Shown piece after piece: positions 9,451 through 19,030 of a stretch of DNA of 64,000 nt. The stretch's first letter is position 1. Each line of letters starts with the position of its first letter. The notes beneath the pieces were generated by a model. That model saw only the letters and a program-made list of their open reading frames with translations. It was not told the origin of the DNA and ran no database searches. The stretch is from Flammeovirga pacifica (GTDB lineage: Bacteria; Bacteroidota; Bacteroidia; Cytophagales; Flammeovirgaceae). The stretch covers positions 124,001 through 188,000 of the forward strand of contig NZ_JRYR02000001.1 of NCBI RefSeq assembly GCF_000807855.2, read 5' to 3'. The position numbers were made by a program, and so were the translations under genes.

Positions 9451-10320
9451 TTACTTAAATTGATTTCTAAATGTATTTACATTATACGCTTGATTATCTT
9501 CGTCTAACATTTTGTCAATTCGAATGAGACCCTTCCCGCAAACAATTACTGGTTTACCTTCTTGAACAAAAATCTGTTTACCTATTTGTCGGTTTTCGAC
9601 TTTAACATCATTTAAAACTTTAACTTCTGATATTGTATAAGTAATATTATTTAAAATTGATTTAGCTCCTTCAAATGGAAAAGATACTGCATTAACAAAG
9701 CGCTCTATTTTATCAGCATTCCAAGACCAATCAATAAAATAATCATTATGGTTTCTCCATAATGAATAGCTTGCATTGTTTTCATCTTGAGGTGTAAGGT
9801 GAATTAATTTTTCAGTCTTAATTGTTTTGATAAAATCAAGGCTTAAGCGTTGATAAGTTTCTTCAAGTAACTTAAGAACTGTTTGAATTTTGATTGGGTA
9901 TTTGATATGAATCTCTTCTTGTTTAAAAATAGCACCTTTATCGTATTCTTCTGTGGATTGTATTAAACTAGCACCAATTTTACGTTCCCCATTGATAAGA
10001 GCATTAACAGTAGGGGCAAAACCACGATATTTTGGCAATAGGGAATCATGTATTACGTAAAGGTTGGATGTGTCTTTAATTATAAACTGCCAGCCTATTG
10101 CTAATTTATAATAAGTCGTTGGTATAACAAGTTTGTGGTATTTATCAAATACTGATATGTTATTTTTTCTACATATGTATGTTATCCTATCATAAGAATT
10201 GTCAAACGTATTTTTGTCATCATACGTAATAACAGCGAATATGATTTTGATAAGTTTATTTTCAATTAAATACTCTAGGACTCTATATCCCTTAGAAGTA
10301 TTAAGATATAAAACAATCAT
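9451..10320 (-). CDS. Sugar N-formyltransferase (Formyl_trans_N family)
   Basis: A 289-residue protein of the N10-formyltetrahydrofolate-dependent formyltransferase family. The catalytic loop is VIHDSLLPKYRGFAPTVNAL, with His91, and the conserved aspartate is Asp127 in EEYDKGAIF. The asparagine that sits two residues before the histidine in methionyl-tRNA formyltransferase is Val89 here. Given neighbouring aminotransferases the substrate is probably a dTDP-4-amino-4,6-dideoxy-hexose rather than Met-tRNA. It overlaps the upstream glycosyltransferase by one base (10320), pointing to coupled translation. Confidence 0.8.
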   Translation of the reverse strand: MIVLYLNTSKGYRVLEYLIENKLIKIIFAVITYDDKNTFDNSYDRITYICRKNNISVFDKYHKLVIPTTYYKLAIGWQFIIKDTSNLYVIHDSLLPKYRGFAPTVNALINGERKIGASLIQSTEEYDKGAIFKQEEIHIKYPIKIQTVLKLLEETYQRLSLDFIKTIKTEKLIHLTPQDENNASYSLWRNHNDYFIDWSWNADKIERFVNAVSFPFEGAKSILNNITYTISEVKVLNDVKVENRQIGKQIFVQEGKPVIVCGKGLIRIDKMLDEDNQAYNVNTFRNQFK

Positions 10321-11234
10321 TAGTTACAATTTATTTTTTCATCTACAATAACAATTGGTCGGTCCTTTACTTGGTCAAATATTTTACCAATATACAAGCC
10401 CACCATGCCCAAAACAGTAATAGTTATTCCACTCAGTAACCAAATAGAGATGATTAAACTGGCATAACCCATAACTTTGATATTCCCCAACAGTGCTTGA
10501 ATGAGGTAAAAAATAACAGCAATCACACTTAAAGCTGATATACTCAAGCCTAAACGAACCGTTAAGCGCAAGGGTTTGTCAGAGAAACTTAAGATTACGT
10601 TACTGGCCAATTTTATAAGAGTTGCCAGAGTATATCCTGAGCTGCCTTCTTTGCGCGAAGCATGTTCGACATATATACTACTTTGTTTAAAACCAACCCA
10701 ACGCACCATGGTGGGAAAGTAACGCACGGCATCTTTCATTTCCATTATTGCCTGTATGACCTTTTTATGGTAGAGGCCAAAATTTGCAATTTCAGCGTTC
10801 TGCTCCGTTCCCGTTAAATAAGCTAAGGTTTTATAAAAATACTTAGAACTTAATTTCTTAAAGAAACCATCTTGTCGGTTTTGTCGCTTCGCAAATACGA
10901 TATCGTAGCCTTCTCGTGCTTTTTTCATCAGTACAGGGATTTCCTCTGGTTGATCTTGTAAATCACCATCCATAACCACTACCCATTCTCCCTGTGCTTC
11001 TTTTAGTCCAGCGTATATAGCATTATGCTGCCCAAAATTTCGAGAGAAATTGATACCTTTGATAAAAGAATGCTTCATGCAGAGCTCCTGTATAATTTCC
11101 CAATCGTTTAAAGGCCCTTGGTCATTCACAAAGATGATCTCAAAGTCATCAGTTAAAGTTTCTTGAGTTCTACGTGCGATTTCCTTTAAAAAAGGAGCAG
11201 TTTTGTAGCAGGGAATTACTATTGATAGTTTCAT
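10320..11234 (-). CDS. GT2 polyprenyl-phosphate glycosyltransferase (DPM1/GtrB/ArnC-like)
   Basis: A 304-residue membrane-bound GT2 enzyme that would load a sugar on undecaprenyl phosphate. The N-terminal GT-A domain has SIVIPCYKTAPFL, FVNDQGP, FSRNFGQHNAIYAGL and MDGDLQDQPEEIP, all hallmark motifs of the dolichol/polyprenyl-phosphate class. Two hydrophobic segments follow at about residues 230-295, separated by a short loop, as in GtrB. It forms a coupled pair with the formyltransferase downstream and lies next to a flippase-like gene upstream (11252), so the two may feed a lipid-linked sugar to the GT-C enzyme at 6804. Confidence 0.87.
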   Translation of the reverse strand: MKLSIVIPCYKTAPFLKEIARRTQETLTDDFEIIFVNDQGPLNDWEIIQELCMKHSFIKGINFSRNFGQHNAIYAGLKEAQGEWVVVMDGDLQDQPEEIPVLMKKAREGYDIVFAKRQNRQDGFFKKLSSKYFYKTLAYLTGTEQNAEIANFGLYHKKVIQAIMEMKDAVRYFPTMVRWVGFKQSSIYVEHASRKEGSSGYTLATLIKLASNVILSFSDKPLRLTVRLGLSISALSVIAVIFYLIQALLGNIKVMGYASLIISIWLLSGITITVLGMVGLYIGKIFDQVKDRPIVIVDEKINCN

Positions 11235-11251
11235 TTCAATTATAAAGTGGA

Positions 11252-12142
11252 TTATTTCGTGCTGATATAGAATAACCAGCCGACAAAGGCTAGTAAAACT
11301 TTAACGAAGTACATTAAAAAAGAGATCATAATGGCTAGGGAAGTATCCACACCATAAAAGGCTAAGATACCTACAACGGTTCCTTCACGTACACCCAAAC
11401 CGCCTAAGGATATGGGTAATACTGTAGCTATATATACGACAGGCATGATCACTAAAAACTGTTCGAAGCCAATGGGCAAGTCAAAGAAAAGCACAAAGGA
11501 AAAGGCGATAAGTATGTCGCCCATTTGTCCCAATAGCGATAAAATAAGGGTAGGCAGAATAGTTTTATAGCCTATGTTCACTTTTTTATTAATAATCCAT
11601 TTTACCACAGGTATGCAGGCAAATGCTAAGGTGGGTAGGGTATACCATACATAGGCGGGTAGCACAGTTTTAAAATTCAAGCCTGTAGGCAGTTCAATAA
11701 ATATGATGCCTAAGCTTCCCAATATTCCTAGTGTATATAGTCCGGCAACGCGTTCCACTACAGTGATGATGGTGGCTGTTTTTGTGTTAGCTTGGTACTT
11801 GGTAATGAGTTCGCGTGTACGTATAATGTCACCCCCAATGGCACCGGGCAAAAAGATGTTGAAAAAGGAGCCTTTTAGATAGTAGACATATAGATTTTTA
11901 AAGTCGGCTTTAATATTCAAAGTATTTGTCAGTACTTTCCATCTGCAGGTCATTAGGGCTAGTGCACTTAATGTTATTATTAAACCTAGTAATAGCATAG
12001 GAATAATACTCCAATTAAGATTTTTGAATACGCTAAAATCTACTTTAAAAAAAAGAAACAATAGCATCCCAACAGACATCAGTGTTTTAAATAGAAAGCC
12101 TAAATTTTTTGAAGTAAAATGTTGTTTAAGTACAGTAATCAT
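11252..12142 (-). CDS. Lysylphosphatidylglycerol synthase TM / AglD-like flippase-like membrane protein
   Basis: A 296-residue polytopic membrane protein with about 8 transmembrane helices. Motifs typical of the UPF0104/LPG_synthase_TM family are seen: the conserved stretch FFNIFLPGAIGGDIIRTREL near residue 92 and LPISLGGLGVREGTVV near residue 240. Members are associated with lipid-linked sugar metabolism (AglD in archaea) and sit often beside GT2 polyprenyl-phosphate enzymes, as here. It lacks the soluble lysyl-transferase domain of MprF. A role in supplying or flipping a lipid-linked sugar is inference from context. Confidence 0.78.
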   Translation of the reverse strand: MITVLKQHFTSKNLGFLFKTLMSVGMLLFLFFKVDFSVFKNLNWSIIPMLLLGLIITLSALALMTCRWKVLTNTLNIKADFKNLYVYYLKGSFFNIFLPGAIGGDIIRTRELITKYQANTKTATIITVVERVAGLYTLGILGSLGIIFIELPTGLNFKTVLPAYVWYTLPTLAFACIPVVKWIINKKVNIGYKTILPTLILSLLGQMGDILIAFSFVLFFDLPIGFEQFLVIMPVVYIATVLPISLGGLGVREGTVVGILAFYGVDTSLAIMISFLMYFVKVLLAFVGWLFYISTK

Positions 12143-12173
12143 CTGAAGTTTATATTGTATTTAACCCTATAGC

Positions 12174-13058
12174 TTAAAGAGCATCTTGTTTTACCTTTTT
12201 AATTAAATACTTCCCATAACCTGTTTTAGCTAGTGGTTTGGCTAATTCTATTACTTGTTCAGCATTTATAAAACCTTGTTCATAAGCAATTTCCTCTAAA
12301 CATGCGATTTTTAAACCTTGTCTTTTTTCAATAGTTTGAATGAAACTACTTGCTTCAATGAGAGAATCGTGGGTACCTGTATCTAACCAAGCATAACCGC
12401 GACCCATTAATTCAACTTTTAATTGTTGCTTTTTTAAGTATTCCTCATTCACACTGGTAATCTCTAGTTCACCACGCTCTGAAGGTTTAATGGTTTCTGC
12501 AATTTTAATCACATCATTGGTGTAAAAGTACAGGCCTACCACAGCATAATTTGATTTTGGTTTACTTGGCTTTTCTTCAATAGAAACCACTTCACCTTTA
12601 TCATTAAACTCTGCCACACCATACCTTTCAGGATCATTAACGTAATAACCAAAAACAGTAGATTTTCTTTGAGTTATCAGATTATTTTTAGCCTTATGAA
12701 GAAGTTCAGTCATACCGTGACCATAAAAGATATTATCGCCCAATACGAGGCATACATCGTCATCACCAATAAATTCTTTTCCTAAAATGAAAGCTTGAGC
12801 AAGACCGTCGGGGGAAGGTTGTTCTACATAAGAAAAACGAACACCTATATCTTCCCCATTTCCTAATAACTTCTTGAAATTGGGTAAATCATGAGGAGTT
12901 GAAATGATCAAAATATCCTTTATGCCTGCTAGCATTAATACAGAAATAGGATAATAGATCATGGGCTTATCATATATAGGCATCAATTGTTTTGAAATAC
13001 CCTTAGTAATAGGGTATAACCTTGTGCCAGAGCCGCCTGCTAATACAATTCCTTTCAT
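12174..13058 (-). CDS. rfbA: Glucose-1-phosphate thymidylyltransferase RfbA
   Basis: Makes dTDP-glucose from dTTP and glucose-1-phosphate, the first step of dTDP-deoxysugar synthesis. The 294-residue length is normal. The nucleotidyltransferase motif [20 protein letters not shown] occurs at the N-terminus, followed by [37 protein letters not shown] and [19 protein letters not shown], all diagnostic. The C-terminal half carries [11 protein letters not shown]. Its start is 1 bp from the end of rfbB, so the two are an operon pair. Confidence 0.97.
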   Translation of the reverse strand: MKGIVLAGGSGTRLYPITKGISKQLMPIYDKPMIYYPISVLMLAGIKDILIISTPHDLPNFKKLLGNGEDIGVRFSYVEQPSPDGLAQAFILGKEFIGDDDVCLVLGDNIFYGHGMTELLHKAKNNLITQRKSTVFGYYVNDPERYGVAEFNDKGEVVSIEEKPSKPKSNYAVVGLYFYTNDVIKIAETIKPSERGELEITSVNEEYLKKQQLKVELMGRGYAWLDTGTHDSLIEASSFIQTIEKRQGLKIACLEEIAYEQGFINAEQVIELAKPLAKTGYGKYLIKKVKQDAL

Positions 13059-13059
13059 T

Positions 13060-14109
13060 TTATTTTGAATATTGAAGTTCGTAATATTTTTGATAATTAC
13101 CAGAGGTTACATTTTCTAACCATTCCTTATTGTTAAGAAACCAGTCAATTGTAATACTTAAGCCTTGTTCGAAAGTAACAGAAGGTTCCCAACCCAATTC
13201 TTTATTGATTTTAGAAGCATCAATAGCATATCGCAAATCATGACCTGGTCGGTCTTTAACATAAGTAATTAACTTTTCAGCAGTTCCATTACTCCGTCCT
13301 AACTTTTGATCCATTTGCTCACAAAGTACCTTAATTAGATCAATATTTTTCCATTCATTGAAACCTCCAATATTATACGTTTCATAATTTAGCCCTTTAT
13401 GAAAGACCAAGTCAATTGCTCTAGCATGGTCTACAACATACAGCCAATCCCTAGTGTAGTTACCATCACCGTATACAGGAAGAGGTTTGTCGGTTAAAAT
13501 ATTATTAATAAATAATGGTATTAATTTCTCTGGAAACTGATTTTGTCCATAATTATTCGAACAATTAGTAATTACATAAGACATACCATATGTTTCACCA
13601 TAAGCTCTCACAAAATGATCAGAACTTGCCTTAGATGCAGAATAAGGTGAGTTAGGATCATAAGGAGTGGTCTCTTTAAATAAGCCCGCTTCCCCTAAAG
13701 TACCATATACTTCGTCTGTACTTACATGATAGAAACGTTTGTTTTCCCAATTGTCTTTCCATAAATTTTTGAAAGCGTTTAAGAGAACCATTGTTCCTAA
13801 AATATTAGTTTTTGCAAATGCCAAAGGATCAGTGATAGAACGATCTACATGAGATTCAGCTGCTAAATGAATAACACCTTCAAATTGATGTTCCTCAAAA
13901 ATACTGTTAATGTAAGCTTCGTCAGTAATATCGCCTTTAAGAAAAGTATAATTCTCTTTATCTTCGATGTCTTTTAGATTCTCTAAGTTGCCAGCATAGG
14001 TTAGTAAATCTAAATTATAGATATGGTACTCAGGGTAATTATTCACAAATAATCTTACTACGTGTGAACCAATAAATCCAGCACCTCCGGTTATAAGAAT
14101 TTTTTTCAT
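13060..14109 (-). CDS. rfbB: dTDP-glucose 4,6-dehydratase RfbB
   Basis: Converts dTDP-glucose to dTDP-4-keto-6-deoxyglucose using bound NAD. The 349-residue short-chain dehydrogenase has the Rossmann motif [10 protein letters not shown] at residues 7-16, [12 protein letters not shown], the catalytic STDEVYG stretch and the [12 protein letters not shown] tyrosine-lysine pair near residue 155. The substrate part [15 protein letters not shown] and [13 protein letters not shown] is diagnostic of RfbB. Its start codon overlaps the stop of the decayed dehydrogenase upstream by one base (TAATG), showing that the latter was once a functional coupled gene. Confidence 0.97.
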   Translation of the reverse strand: MKKILITGGAGFIGSHVVRLFVNNYPEYHIYNLDLLTYAGNLENLKDIEDKENYTFLKGDITDEAYINSIFEEHQFEGVIHLAAESHVDRSITDPLAFAKTNILGTMVLLNAFKNLWKDNWENKRFYHVSTDEVYGTLGEAGLFKETTPYDPNSPYSASKASSDHFVRAYGETYGMSYVITNCSNNYGQNQFPEKLIPLFINNILTDKPLPVYGDGNYTRDWLYVVDHARAIDLVFHKGLNYETYNIGGFNEWKNIDLIKVLCEQMDQKLGRSNGTAEKLITYVKDRPGHDLRYAIDASKINKELGWEPSVTFEQGLSITIDWFLNNKEWLENVTSGNYQKYYELQYSK

Positions 14110-15351
14110 TATAGTTTATTAGAGATAAGTTCTTTTGGTAATATGCTTTTCACATCATAAATAATTGTTGATGGAGTTTTAAGGGAAACCCAATCTAAAT
14201 TTTTGAATTCAGCATGTGAAACTGTCAATACAATGGCACAATAATCAGAAGAAATAGTGTCAACTAACTCTATTCCATATTCTTCTTTGACCTCTTTCTT
14301 AGAAGCATATGGATCATATATATCTAAATCGACACCAAATTCTTGAATAACATCAATTACTCTAGAATTTCTAATATCAGGACAATCTTCTTTAAATGTG
14401 ATACCGAGTACTAATACTTTACTGTTTTAATAGCATGTCCCTCTTTCAGCATCAATTTAATCACTTGATTGGCTACGTGAGATCCCATACTGTCGTTAAT
14501 TCGTCTACCTGCTAAGATCACTTCAGGGTGATAGCCTAATGCTTCAGATTTATAGGTAAGGTAATAGGGATCAACTCCAATACAGTGGCTCCCATCAAAC
14601 CGGGACGGAAAGGAAGAAAATTCCATTTTGTACCCGCAGCTTCTAATACTTCTAAAGTATCAATTCCTACTTTATCAAATATCTTTGATAATTCGTTCAC
14701 AAAAGCAATGTTCAAATCACGTTGAGAGTTTTCAATCACTTTTGCAGCCTCTGCTACTTTAATACAAGAAGCTTTGTGCGTTCCAACGGTAACAATAGTA
14801 GCATATAAAGTGTCTATATCGTTAGCAATTTCAGGAGTAGACCCTGAAGTTACTTTCATGATATTGTGAACACGGTGCACATGGTCACCTGGATTAATTC
14901 TTTCTGGAGAGTAACCAGCGTAGAAGTCTTTGTTGAACTTCATACCAGCAACTTTTTTATAATACTGGAATACACTCTTCTTCTGTACAACCAGGGTACA
15001 CTGTTGATTCGTAAATTACGATATCACCTTTAGTCAATACTTTTCCTACAGTCTCTGACGCTTTTTTCAGAGGAGTAAGGTCAGGAGTTTTGTACTGATC
15101 GATAGGGGTAGGAACAGTAACGATATATATATGAGCATCTTTGATGTCTTCTAATTTTGAAGTATAAGATAAGCCAGTTGCTTACTTTAATTCTTCTGAA
15201 CTCACTTCAAGAGTACTATCAGTACCTGCATTTAATTCATCTATTCTTTTTTGGTTGATATCAAAGCCAGTAACATTGTAGCCATTTTTACCAATTCAAC
15301 AGCTAAGGGTAAGCCCACATATCCTAGACCAATAATTGCTAGTTTTTTCAT
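14109..15351 (-). pseudogene. Decayed UDP-N-acetyl-sugar 6-dehydrogenase (TviB/WbpA-like)
   Basis: Restoring the frame gives a nearly complete UDP-GlcNAc/ManNAc-type dehydrogenase of about 415 residues. The start is MKKLAIIGLGYVGLPLA; later come [64 protein letters not shown] and LVLGITFKEDCPDIRNSR. It is broken by a one-base loss in the A-run at 15285-15289, an in-frame TAA at 15182-15184, a TAA and frame change at 14953-14959, a one-base loss near 14587 and another near 14425-14428. Three of the indels are at A-runs, but the stop at 15182 and the indel at 14587 are not, so sequencing error alone is unlikely. Its TAATG overlaps with both neighbours remain intact. It belongs to a different branch from the intact ugd at 17266. 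Confidence 0.9.
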
Positions 15352-15851
15352 TATATTTTATCTACATTTTTCTTTTGGCAAATCACTTTTACTCCTAAAT
15401 CAGGTAAAAGCAATTCCAAATTCCCATTGGATTTTATATTTAAAACATCAGCTTCCACACCCATAAATCCACCTTTTCTCAAAAGCACTCTATCACCTTC
15501 AGATATTTCAGCATTAAAGATTTGATCTTCTTCTTCTACTTCACCCATAAATCTTTTGAAAGCATGAAGGTGAATTTCTTGAATGATGGCAGGTTTCCCT
15601 TGCCAATACACAAAGCGAACAGCACCAGGGTCTTGAAGTACATTCCATCGTTTGTTTTCTTCTACTTTGATAAAACAATAAGAAGGGATAGCGGGAATGG
15701 TGACTTTCTTTTTTCGATCACTCCATTGTCGGAGTGTAGTATATGTTGGACAATAGACTTCATAGCCTGCTTTTTCTAAACGATCTGCTACTTTTTTTTC
15801 GTTGCGAGGTTTAGTATACAATGCCATCCATTGTTTTTGAGGAGTATCCAA
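15351..15851 (-). CDS. UpxY/RfaH-like transcription antiterminator (NusG family)
   Basis: A 166-residue NusG paralogue. Such proteins bind RNA polymerase near the start of long polysaccharide operons and stop early termination (UpxY in Bacteroides). The N-terminal NGN domain shows QWMALYTKPRNEKKVADRL and PAIPSYCFIKV; the C-terminal KOW-like part follows from about residue 110 (EGDRVLLRKGGFMGVEADV). It is the second gene of the polysaccharide operon, the expected position for a cis-acting antiterminator. Its stop overlaps the start of the decayed dehydrogenase by one base. Confidence 0.9.
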   Translation of the reverse strand: MDTPQKQWMALYTKPRNEKKVADRLEKAGYEVYCPTYTTLRQWSDRKKKVTIPAIPSYCFIKVEENKRWNVLQDPGAVRFVYWQGKPAIIQEIHLHAFKRFMGEVEEEDQIFNAEISEGDRVLLRKGGFMGVEADVLNIKSNGNLELLLPDLGVKVICQKKNVDKI

Positions 15852-15861
15852 AGTGTTATTA

Positions 15862-16374
15862 TTAGGCTGACCAGATTTTTAAATGCGGTCCATTTATATT
15901 TTGTGGATTTTTTTTTTGCACGGTATATATAATTTCTTTATGGATTACTTGTTGTGCTTTATCCACTAAATTCTTGAGATAAGTTTCATCCAAGTCACCT
16001 AACATCAATAATTCTATCTTGTCTGATGATTTACCATCAGCAATATCTCCAACTAAGTAGACTTCTTCCAGATTACCAATGCGGTTCAATATATTCTCTA
16101 TTATAGTATCAATACCCACATACTTTTTTATAATGGCTTGAATATCCACAAATAAAGGATGAGCAGTATTGACTTTAAATAATTTTTTATTCCCTTCTGA
16201 AAAAGATTCTAACATCTCAGCTTCTTCCAACCGATTTAATTCAACTCTTACAGAATTAGTAGATTCTGAAAACTCCGTAGCTAAACCTCTTAAATAAGAA
16301 GTATTGGATGGATTTAAAAAGAACTTAAGAAGTAACTTCAGTCGTGTTTTGGAGGTAATTAAGGCTTCGATCAT
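15862..16374 (-). CDS. Winged-helix transcriptional regulator of the polysaccharide locus
   Basis: A 170-residue protein. Residues 1-70 look like an ArsR/MarR-type winged helix (SKTRLKLLLKFFLNPSNTSY, then LATEFSESTNSVRVELNRLE). The C-terminal part (IGNLEEVYLVGDIADGKSSD, then IELLMLGDLDETYLKNLV) resembles a nucleotidyltransferase-like or sensor domain without obvious catalytic residues. Proteins of this layout often head Bacteroidota polysaccharide loci next to an UpxY-type gene, as here. It is the first gene of the minus-strand operon, with 891 bp before the divergent ugd gene, so the operon promoter should lie in that gap. Target and ligand are unknown. Confidence 0.78.
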   Translation of the reverse strand: MIEALITSKTRLKLLLKFFLNPSNTSYLRGLATEFSESTNSVRVELNRLEEAEMLESFSEGNKKLFKVNTAHPLFVDIQAIIKKYVGIDTIIENILNRIGNLEEVYLVGDIADGKSSDKIELLMLGDLDETYLKNLVDKAQQVIHKEIIYTVQKKNPQNINGPHLKIWSA

Positions 16375-16957
16375 GGTGAAAGTAAGGGAGTTAAAAAAGG
16401 TAGATATAAGTAATAACTTAAAACTAAATTTTTGGATTTGTTTTTAATAACCCTTTCTAATGTTCCTGATGTAGTTGTTGTATAATATTTTTGAGTATGA
16501 TATCACTTTTAGAATAAAATGATTCATGAAAATCAAATAGTTATGAATTTTTAGAGGAAGTCAGTATGAAGATTCACACACGGCTTCGCCACGTCAGTCA
16601 CATCTTTATTTTTCCGCAACTGCTTTTCCGTAGCGAGACAAAAATGAATTTTCATAACAATAAGTACAAATATTTATGAGTATTTTTTTTACTCGAATTT
16701 ATAAGGAGCGGAAAATGAAGACATTGTATACTTATTGATGGTTTAGAACTCATTTATTGAGTTGTATTATTTTTAGAATAAATATTGTTTGATTTATAAT
16801 AGGTGTTTTTTTTACAGTTATATACTCTGAGAGGAAGATAGAAGTTAGTAGATAGAAATTAGGAGTTATCTCTAAATACGCTCCTCTGTATTTGTTTAGA
16901 GGTTGAAGCTCTTTTTTAAACTGCGTCAGATAATTTCTAGTTTCTAATTGCTCACTT

Positions 16958-17090
16958 CTAATTTTTGAATAGTATTAGAATCAACAAGCATCAAAATTTT
17001 ATTTAATCTCTCAAAAAATAATTCCTAGTTCCTAACTCCTAATTGTTGAATACTATTAGAATCAGAAAGAACCAAATTTTTAATTAATCT
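16958..17090. repeat. Imperfect direct repeat of about 52 bp, two copies
   Basis: Copy one is 16958-17009 and copy two 17038-17090. Both begin CTAATT, share TTGAATA, then TATTAGAATCA, and end TTAATCT after a variable A/T stretch. Between them lies TTCCTAGTTCCTAACTCCTAA, a short-period AG/CT-type repeat whose inverse is seen at about 16838-16870. No ORF uses the repeat. Confidence 0.7.
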
Positions 17091-17175
17091 TTTAATTTCA
17101 GATTAAAAGAGTTCAATAAAACTGTTGCTATTTCAACTTCTTAAATGATTTTTTTTTATCAAAGAGTAAATTTCT

Positions 17176-17206
17176 TTGTTTTAATGTATGATGTATTATA
17201 ATTTCG
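17176..17206 (+). promoter_or_regulatory. Candidate Bacteroidota-type promoter of ugd
   Basis: A TTG at 17176-17178 (within CTTTG) lies 20 bp before TAATTTCG at 17199-17206. This matches the Bacteroidota primary-sigma pattern TTTG-N19-21-TAnnTTTG with one mismatch. The element is 60 bp before the ugd start codon. It is a pattern match only. Confidence 0.4.
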
Positions 17207-17265
17207 GGTTTTAAAATTGATTTTAGTTAGGATTATTCTTTTAATCCCCAAAATATATTCATTAA

Positions 17266-18660
17266 ATGAAAGAGATCAAAAATATCTGTTGTATTGGAGC
17301 AGGCTATGTGGGTGGCCCTACTATGGCAATCATCGCTTTAAAAAACCCTGGAATTAAAGTTAATATTGTTGACATCAACGAAAAGCGTATCGCAGATTGG
17401 AATGATACTGATTTAGATAAATTACCAATTTACGAGCCTGGTTTAAAAGAGGTAGTAGCTGAGACACGCGGAAGAAACTTATTTTTCTCAACAGATGTAG
17501 ACCAGGGAATACAAGACGCAGATATGATTTTTATTTCTGTAAATACGCCTACGAAAACCTATGGTAAAGGAAAAGGTCAGGCAGCAGATCTTAAATATAT
17601 TGAGCTTTGTGCGAGACAAATTGCTCGTGTAGCCAAGAGAGATAAGATTGTAGTTGAAAAATCTACTTTACCTGTTAGAACAGCAGAAGCACTAAAAGAT
17701 ATTTTATCAAATTCCGAAAGTGGATTCAATTTTGAAATTCTTTCCAACCCCGAATTCCTTGCAGAAGGAACCGCAATAGATGATTTATTAGATCCAGATC
17801 GTGTACTTATCGGTGGTGATGATACACCAACAGGGAAAGAAGCCAAAAATACTCTCTCAGCGGTATATGAAGCTTGGGTACCTAAAGACAGAGTTTTACA
17901 AACCAATGTTTGGTCTTCAGAGTTATCAAAATTAACTGCTAACGCATTTTTAGCACAAAGAATTTCATCTATTAACGCCATGTCAGCTTTATGTGAAGAG
18001 ACAGAAGCAGATGTAGATGAGATCGCAAAAGCAATTGGTATGGATTCTCGTATCGGGCCTAAGTTCCTAAAATCATCTGTAGGTTTTGGAGGTTCATGTT
18101 TCCAGAAAGATGTTTTAAACTTAGTATATATCGCAAAATCATACGGTCTAACAGAAGTAGCAGAATACTGGAATCAGGTAATTGAATTGAACGATTATCA
18201 AAAACGCCGTTTCGCAGATAATATCATCAAAAAGTCTTACAATACAGTAAATGATAAAAAAATAGCTTTCTTGGGTTGGGCCTTTAAAAAAGATACCAAC
18301 GACACAAGAGAGTCTGCAGCTATATATGTAGCTGATCATCTTCTAGATGAAAATGCACATATTGTAGTGTATGATCCAAAAGTACCAGCTGAACAAGTAT
18401 ACACTGACTTAGAATATCTAAAAAATCATGATCCAGAAGAAATTCGTAAAAGAGTAAGCATTGTAAACGACCCTTACGAAGCAACGAACGAAGCTCATGG
18501 TATTGCCGTTTTAACGGAATGGGATGAGTTTAAGTCTTACGATTGGGCCAAAATCTATTCTTCAGTTCTTAAACCAGCCAATGTGTTTGATGGTAGAAAT
18601 ATCCTCAACAAAAAGGCTTTAGAAGAAGTAGGTTTTAATGTTTATAATATTGGTAAGTAG
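17266..18660 (+). CDS. ugd: UDP-glucose 6-dehydrogenase
   Basis: Oxidises UDP-glucose to UDP-glucuronate with two NAD, giving an acidic sugar donor. The 464-residue protein matches the animal/plant-like branch of UGDH: Rossmann motif GAGYVGGPT at residues 11-19, [55 protein letters not shown], and the catalytic cysteine C278 in [14 protein letters not shown]. The C-terminal part has [14 protein letters not shown] and FDGRNIL. It is monocistronic, divergent from the polysaccharide operon and followed by a good terminator. It may supply glucuronate to the polysaccharide. Confidence 0.97.
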   Translation: MKEIKNICCIGAGYVGGPTMAIIALKNPGIKVNIVDINEKRIADWNDTDLDKLPIYEPGLKEVVAETRGRNLFFSTDVDQGIQDADMIFISVNTPTKTYGKGKGQAADLKYIELCARQIARVAKRDKIVVEKSTLPVRTAEALKDILSNSESGFNFEILSNPEFLAEGTAIDDLLDPDRVLIGGDDTPTGKEAKNTLSAVYEAWVPKDRVLQTNVWSSELSKLTANAFLAQRISSINAMSALCEETEADVDEIAKAIGMDSRIGPKFLKSSVGFGGSCFQKDVLNLVYIAKSYGLTEVAEYWNQVIELNDYQKRRFADNIIKKSYNTVNDKKIAFLGWAFKKDTNDTRESAAIYVADHLLDENAHIVVYDPKVPAEQVYTDLEYLKNHDPEEIRKRVSIVNDPYEATNEAHGIAVLTEWDEFKSYDWAKIYSSVLKPANVFDGRNILNKKALEEVGFNVYNIGK

Positions 18661-18696
18661 GGGAGATGCCTCTGCAATTATTATACAATACTAACC

Positions 18697-18732
18697 AAAA
18701 AGAGCTCAGGCATTGATGTCTGGGCTCTTTTT
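18697..18732 (+). terminator. Rho-independent terminator of ugd
   Basis: AAAAAGAGCTCAG pairs with CTGGGCTCTTTTT across a short loop, followed by T residues. It lies 37 bp after the ugd stop. The A-tract on the other side would let it work for both strands. Confidence 0.85.
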
Positions 18733-18750
18733 GATTGGGGTGGTTGTGTC

Positions 18751-18987
18751 TTCTCACATGTATGTTAGGAGCGATCCCCTTTGTAGGTGTGTAGTGCTCT
18801 GTATAACGTAAATGATGGGATGAATCCCATCATTGTGGACGTTTTGGTCTTCAGTATCATCTAAGTACCCAAGAGATGTTGTAGTTGAGAGAATACCGAA
18901 AGTTTCACCATAAGGTAATCTTGAAAAGATGTCTCCAACGAGGGGTTTTAACCCCTCGTACGTCCGGGTGGTCCGTATGCCGTGTAC
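18751..18987 (+). repeat. Palindrome-bearing intergenic repeat, copy 1
   Basis: This copy is about 75-85% identical by eye to 19031-19279, best from GTGCTCTGTA at 18794 onward. It holds two hairpins: GATGGGATGAATCCCATC near 18813-18830 and CGAGGGGTTTTAACCCCTCG at 18939-18958. Such hairpin pairs resemble REP-like elements of Bacteroidota, but the mobile source is not in the window. Confidence 0.8.
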
Positions 18988-19030
18988 GCGGGTACCTATG
19001 CAGAGTGTACCTCCACATGTGTATAGTTTC

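Larger units (their letters stand above)
16375..17265. other. Divergent intergenic region between polysaccharide operon and ugd
   Basis: An 891-bp AT-rich region with no gene. It must hold the promoters of the minus-strand operon and of ugd. It carries imperfect repeats: a block at 16958-17009 is repeated at 17038-17090, and AATTAGGAGTTA near 16859-16870 is inverted at about 17034-17045. A patch at about 16575-16650 is GC-richer than its surroundings. Repeats may be remnants of Bacteroidota intergenic repeat elements. Confidence 0.6.

Noticed and set aside
14411-14943. Two short minus-strand frames read as separate genes
   Set aside because: Both are fragments of the same decayed dehydrogenase; they match successive parts of one family in different frames.
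16575-16650. Possible JUMPstart/ops element upstream of the polysaccharide operon
   Set aside because: The patch contains CCGTAGCGAGAC, but not the GGCGGTAGCGT ops core, and its orientation does not fit the operon.
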